Positions 6,728 to 8,753 of a DNA stretch of 8,753 nt are shown here, piece after piece (within the stretch, counting starts at the first letter, position 1; each line of letters opens with the position of its first letter). The notes under the pieces are model-generated. The model worked only from the letters and a program-made list of their open reading frames with translations. It was not told the DNA's origin and did no database searches. Both the position numbers and the translations under genes were made by a program. Origin of the DNA: Actinomycetota bacterium (GTDB lineage: Bacteria > Actinomycetota > Thermoleophilia > Solirubrobacterales > Solirubrobacteraceae); NCBI GenBank assembly GCA_005883905.1, contig VAYD01000206.1, forward strand, positions 572 through 9,324, read 5' to 3'.

Positions 6728-7387
6728 TCAGGCCGCCCTGGCCTCGTCGAGATCGGCCGGCAGCCCGATCAGTTCGAGCATGCGCGTCCGATAGAAGTCG
6801 GACACCGCGTCGAGCTCGATCGCGCCGTGTGGCCGGTACCACTGCCACACGCTGTTGTAGAGCCCGAGGACGGCGCGGGCGAGCATCCGCGGCTCTGCGT
6901 CCGGGATCGCGCCGGGCTCCATCGCCTGCTCGAGAAGGTGCGCCCAAGCGAGCTCGAGCGCCCGGGTGCGCGCACGGGCCACGTGCCGCGCCTCCTCCTC
7001 GCGCGGCGACGAGCGCCGGACGGCGAGAAGGCCGTGCTCGGCCACGAGCACACGCAGGCGCTGCACGTCGTGCGACGTGACGTCGAAGGCGTCGGCCACG
7101 ACCTTGTGCAGCGCCTGCACGGGGTCTTCATGCGTCGCGGCGATGCCCTCGAATCGTGCGAGCGCCATCTGGACCGCGTCGTCGAGGATGACGAACAGGC
7201 AGTGCTGCTTGGACTCGAAGTAGTGATAAAGCGCCGTCGGTCCCACCCCGACGTCCGCGGCGATCGCCGCCCACTTCGTGGTCTCGTAGCCGTCGCGGCC
7301 GAACCGCTCGGTCGCCGCGGCGAGGATCTCCGCACGCTTGGTGCCGTCCGCGCGATGCCGGCCTCGGCGCTGTTGACTCGAACTCAC
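6728..7387 (-). CDS. TetR/AcrR family transcriptional regulator 2
   Basis: A 219-residue TetR-type repressor. The helix-turn-helix spans about 39-57 (KWAAIAADVGVGPTALYHYF), followed by ESKQHCL; the C-terminal domain contains SPREEEAR, ARARTR and RAVLGLYNSVWQWYRP. It is a paralogue of TetR 1: the recognition-helix regions differ only at GIGS versus GVGP. The start is a GTG at 7387 with no Shine-Dalgarno sequence upstream, and no Met codon occurs nearby in frame, so a leaderless or weakly translated message is likely. A 13-bp perfect inverted repeat lies directly upstream (7390-7402), suggesting autorepression. The gene is divergent from the acyl-CoA dehydrogenase across a 105-bp gap and is followed at 15 bp by the FAD dehydrogenase gene, so it may control both directions. 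Confidence 0.93.
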   Translation of the reverse strand: MSSSQQRRGRHRADGTKRAEILAAATERFGRDGYETTKWAAIAADVGVGPTALYHYFESKQHCLFVILDDAVQMALARFEGIAATHEDPVQALHKVVADAFDVTSHDVQRLRVLVAEHGLLAVRRSSPREEEARHVARARTRALELAWAHLLEQAMEPGAIPDAEPRMLARAVLGLYNSVWQWYRPHGAIELDAVSDFYRTRMLELIGLPADLDEARAA

Positions 7388-7405
7388 CTTGGTAGCGTAC
7401 CAGGG
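7387..7405. promoter_or_regulatory. Inverted repeat (putative operator) at the TetR 2 start
   Basis: CCTTGGTAGCGTACCAGGG is an inverted repeat centred at 7396 with one mismatched pair. The inner part TGGTA-GCG-TACCA (7390-7402) is perfect. It touches the TetR 2 start codon on the - strand, a typical place for an autorepression operator. Its sequence differs from the TGACnTCAG sites, so it may bind a different protein. Confidence 0.5.
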
Positions 7406-7426
7406 GCTACAACCGGCAATCGGCGC

Positions 7427-7454
7427 TTGACACTCGCCAGCAGCGCGGGATACT
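7427..7454 (+). promoter_or_regulatory. Promoter of the acyl-CoA dehydrogenase genes
   Basis: TTGACA (7427-7432) is a perfect -35 box. GATACT (7449-7454, four of six consensus matches) follows after 16 nt as the -10. Transcription would start near 7461, leaving a leader of about 32 nt to the ATG at 7493. The operator-like site at 7462-7475 would cover the start point. Confidence 0.6.
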
Positions 7455-7461
7455 ACAGATA

Positions 7462-7475
7462 TGACTTCAGTTCAG
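7462..7475. promoter_or_regulatory. TGACTTCAG operator-like site D
   Basis: TGACTTCAGTTCAG lies just downstream of the predicted -10, over the expected transcription start of the acyl-CoA dehydrogenase genes. It shares 11 identical bases with site B (4631-4641) and 12 of 14 with site C (5371-5384). Repression by one or both TetR proteins is inferred. Confidence 0.55.
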
Positions 7476-7492
7476 AAATATGGGCGCCTCGC

Positions 7493-8662
7493 ATGAATCT
7501 GCGCCTGACCGCCGCGCAGGAGCAGCTGCGCGGCGAGGTGCGCGCTTTCCTGCAGGAGCACTGCCCGGCGCCCGCCGAGATCCCGCACGAGCTCGACGCG
7601 CGCATGGCCTTTTTGCGCGACTGGCAGCGCCGCTGCTACGAAGCGGGCTATGTCGGGCGTGCATGGCCGAGCGAGTTCGGGGGCGGCGGGCGGCCGCCGG
7701 TCGAGCAGATCATCGTGGACGAGGAACTGGCCGCCGCCGGCGCGCCGGAGTTCCCGAACATCGTCGGGCTCGATGTCATCGGGCCGTCGCTGCTGGCGTT
7801 CGGCACCGACGAGCAGCGCAGGCGATACGTCCCGCCCATCCTGTCGGCGCAGGAGGTCTGGTGCCAGGGATTCTCCGAGCCCGAGGCGGGCTCCGACCTC
7901 GGGTCCTTGCGCGCGCAGGCGACCGATAGGGACGGCGACTTCCTCGTCAGCGGCGCGAAGACCTGGACCTCATGGGGCCAGTACGCGCGCTGGTGCGGCG
8001 TGCTCGCCCGAACCGAGCCGCCGGAGACCCGCCACAAGGGCATCTCGTTCCTGATCGTCGACATGGAGGCGCCGGGGGTCGAGGTGCGGCCGATGACCCA
8101 GATCACCGGGCACGCGGAGTTCTCGGAGCTGTTCCTCGACGAGGTCGTCGTGCCGGCCGAGAATCTGCTCGGCGCCCGCGGCCAGGGCTGGGCGATCGCA
8201 CTGCACACGCTCGCTCACGAGCGGGGCACCGCGGCGCTCCCGCGCCAGGTGAAGCTGCGCACGTGGGTGGATCGCCTTGTCGCCGACGCCCGCACGCGGA
8301 CGATCGACGGACGGCCGATCGCCGAACGCGAAGACGTCCAGGTGGCGCTCGCCCGCGCGCTGGTCGCGGTCGAAGTGCTGCGCCACCACGCCAGCCGCAC
8401 GGTCGGCAGGTTCCTGAACGGCGAGGCCGTCGGTCCGGCCAGCTCGAGCGTCAAGCTCGTGATGTCGGAGGCCGAGCAGACCGCGGCCGCCACCGCTCTC
8501 GACGTGCTCGGCGAGAGCCTGCTGGCACCCGAGGCCGACGCGGACAACGCCCACTGGTACGAGACATACCTCTTCTCGCGCACCGCGACGGTGCTCGGCG
8601 GGACGCAGCAGATCCAGCGCAACATCGTCGCCGACCGGATCCTCCGGCTTCCCCAGGAGTAG
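7493..8662 (+). CDS. Acyl-CoA dehydrogenase (FadE-like), first of a pair
   Basis: A 389-residue acyl-CoA dehydrogenase, a flavoenzyme that forms the alpha-beta double bond of an acyl-CoA thioester. Seen: the N-terminal helical start LTAAQEQLRGEVRAFL, the FAD/substrate signature QGFSEPEAGSDLGSL (125-139), GAKTWTSWGQYARW (154-167), and the C-terminal signature GGTQQIQRNIVADRIL (369-384). The position directly before GTQQIQR, where medium-chain enzymes carry the catalytic Glu, is Gly370; Glu243 in LAHERG fits the alternative site on helix G used by isovaleryl-CoA dehydrogenase and reported for heteromeric steroid-side-chain enzymes. The ATG at 7493 starts the protein at the usual point for the family; an ATG at 7480 is out of frame. 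No strong Shine-Dalgarno sequence is seen. Only 2 bp separate it from the second dehydrogenase gene. Confidence 0.95.
   Translation: MNLRLTAAQEQLRGEVRAFLQEHCPAPAEIPHELDARMAFLRDWQRRCYEAGYVGRAWPSEFGGGGRPPVEQIIVDEELAAAGAPEFPNIVGLDVIGPSLLAFGTDEQRRRYVPPILSAQEVWCQGFSEPEAGSDLGSLRAQATDRDGDFLVSGAKTWTSWGQYARWCGVLARTEPPETRHKGISFLIVDMEAPGVEVRPMTQITGHAEFSELFLDEVVVPAENLLGARGQGWAIALHTLAHERGTAALPRQVKLRTWVDRLVADARTRTIDGRPIAEREDVQVALARALVAVEVLRHHASRTVGRFLNGEAVGPASSSVKLVMSEAEQTAAATALDVLGESLLAPEADADNAHWYETYLFSRTATVLGGTQQIQRNIVADRILRLPQE
8655..8659 (+). promoter_or_regulatory. Ribosome binding site of the second acyl-CoA dehydrogenase
   Basis: AGGAG, inside the last codons of the first dehydrogenase gene, is 5 nt before the ATG at 8665. 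It supports coupled translation of the pair. Confidence 0.7.
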
Positions 8663-8664
8663 AC

Positions 8665-8753
8665 ATGGACCTCGAGCTCACCCAGGAACAGGCGCTGCTG
8701 GCGGACTCCGTCCGGCAGCTGCTCGTGCAGCACCCGGGGCCCGCCGCGTGGCC
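8665..8753 (+). CDS. Second acyl-CoA dehydrogenase, 5' part
   Basis: Only the first 29 codons are in the window and the gene runs off the right edge. The peptide begins MDLELTQEQALLADSVRQLL, the typical N-terminal helix of acyl-CoA dehydrogenases (compare LTAAQEQLRGEVRAFL in the preceding gene). It starts 2 bp after the stop of the first dehydrogenase with its own AGGAG. Paired genes of this kind in actinobacteria often encode the two chains of an alpha2beta2 enzyme in which only one chain carries the catalytic base; whether this holds here depends on the part beyond the window. Confidence 0.8.
   Translation, partial: MDLELTQEQALLADSVRQLLVQHPGPAAW

Noticed and set aside
7480..7929. ATG at 7480 opening a 149-codon + strand frame.
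   Set aside because: It is out of frame with the acyl-CoA dehydrogenase, and the product is low-complexity Arg/Ala/Gly shadow sequence.
5312..8662. Very long + strand open frame of 1116 codons running into the acyl-CoA dehydrogenase.
   Set aside because: Only the part from 7493 has protein-family motifs; the rest lies antisense to the FAD dehydrogenase and TetR 2 and is open because of high GC.
1..8753. RNA genes, CRISPR arrays, IS elements, prophage or defence genes.
   Set aside because: No tRNA- or rRNA-like stretches, regularly spaced repeats, transposase motifs or terminal repeats were seen; the window is almost fully occupied by ordinary metabolic and regulatory genes.

Overview
The window is very GC-rich (roughly 70% by eye) and densely coded. 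It uses many GTG starts and has long spurious antisense frames, which points to a high-GC actinobacterium; Solirubrobacterales/Thermoleophilia is possible, but I cannot fix the lineage from sequence alone. It holds ten protein genes, two of them cut by the window edges. I see no RNA genes, IS elements, CRISPR arrays or phage genes.

Left block, + strand (1-2765): the 3' part of a PHA-synthase-like alpha/beta hydrolase with a Cys nucleophile, then a GNAT acetyltransferase, then an AMP-forming acyl-CoA synthetase. The three genes overlap head to tail and look like one operon. The synthetase lacks the usual A6-motif stretch. Its stop codon overlaps the stop of the convergent SDR gene in a shared CTAG.

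Middle block, - strand, read right to left (7387 down to 2762): TetR regulator 2, FAD-dependent dehydrogenase (FrdA/KstD/TcuA-like), TetR regulator 1, metallo-beta-lactamase-fold hydrolase with a C-terminal winged helix, and SDR oxidoreductase. The two TetR proteins are close paralogues with almost the same recognition helix. The hydrolase and SDR overlap by 17 bp and appear to have their own promoter inside a 69-bp gap.

Right block, + strand (7493 to the end): two adjacent acyl-CoA dehydrogenase genes 2 bp apart, transcribed divergently from TetR 2. The first has a clear promoter with a perfect TTGACA -35 box. This pairing resembles the alpha2beta2 acyl-CoA dehydrogenases of actinobacterial steroid side-chain catabolism.

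Taken together, the enzymes suggest a catabolic cluster: an acid is activated to its CoA thioester, desaturated by the acyl-CoA dehydrogenase pair and/or the FAD dehydrogenase, oxidised by the SDR, and a thioester or ester bond is hydrolysed by the MBL-fold enzyme. The substrate is not evident; a steroid, terpenoid or other hydrophobic carboxylic acid is inference. The most interesting non-coding signal is a shared motif, TGAC-N-TCAG-N-T, found once in each of three intergenic regions (4631, 5371, 7462). With extra perfect palindromes near two start sites, it suggests a small local TetR regulon controlled by the two paralogous repressors.
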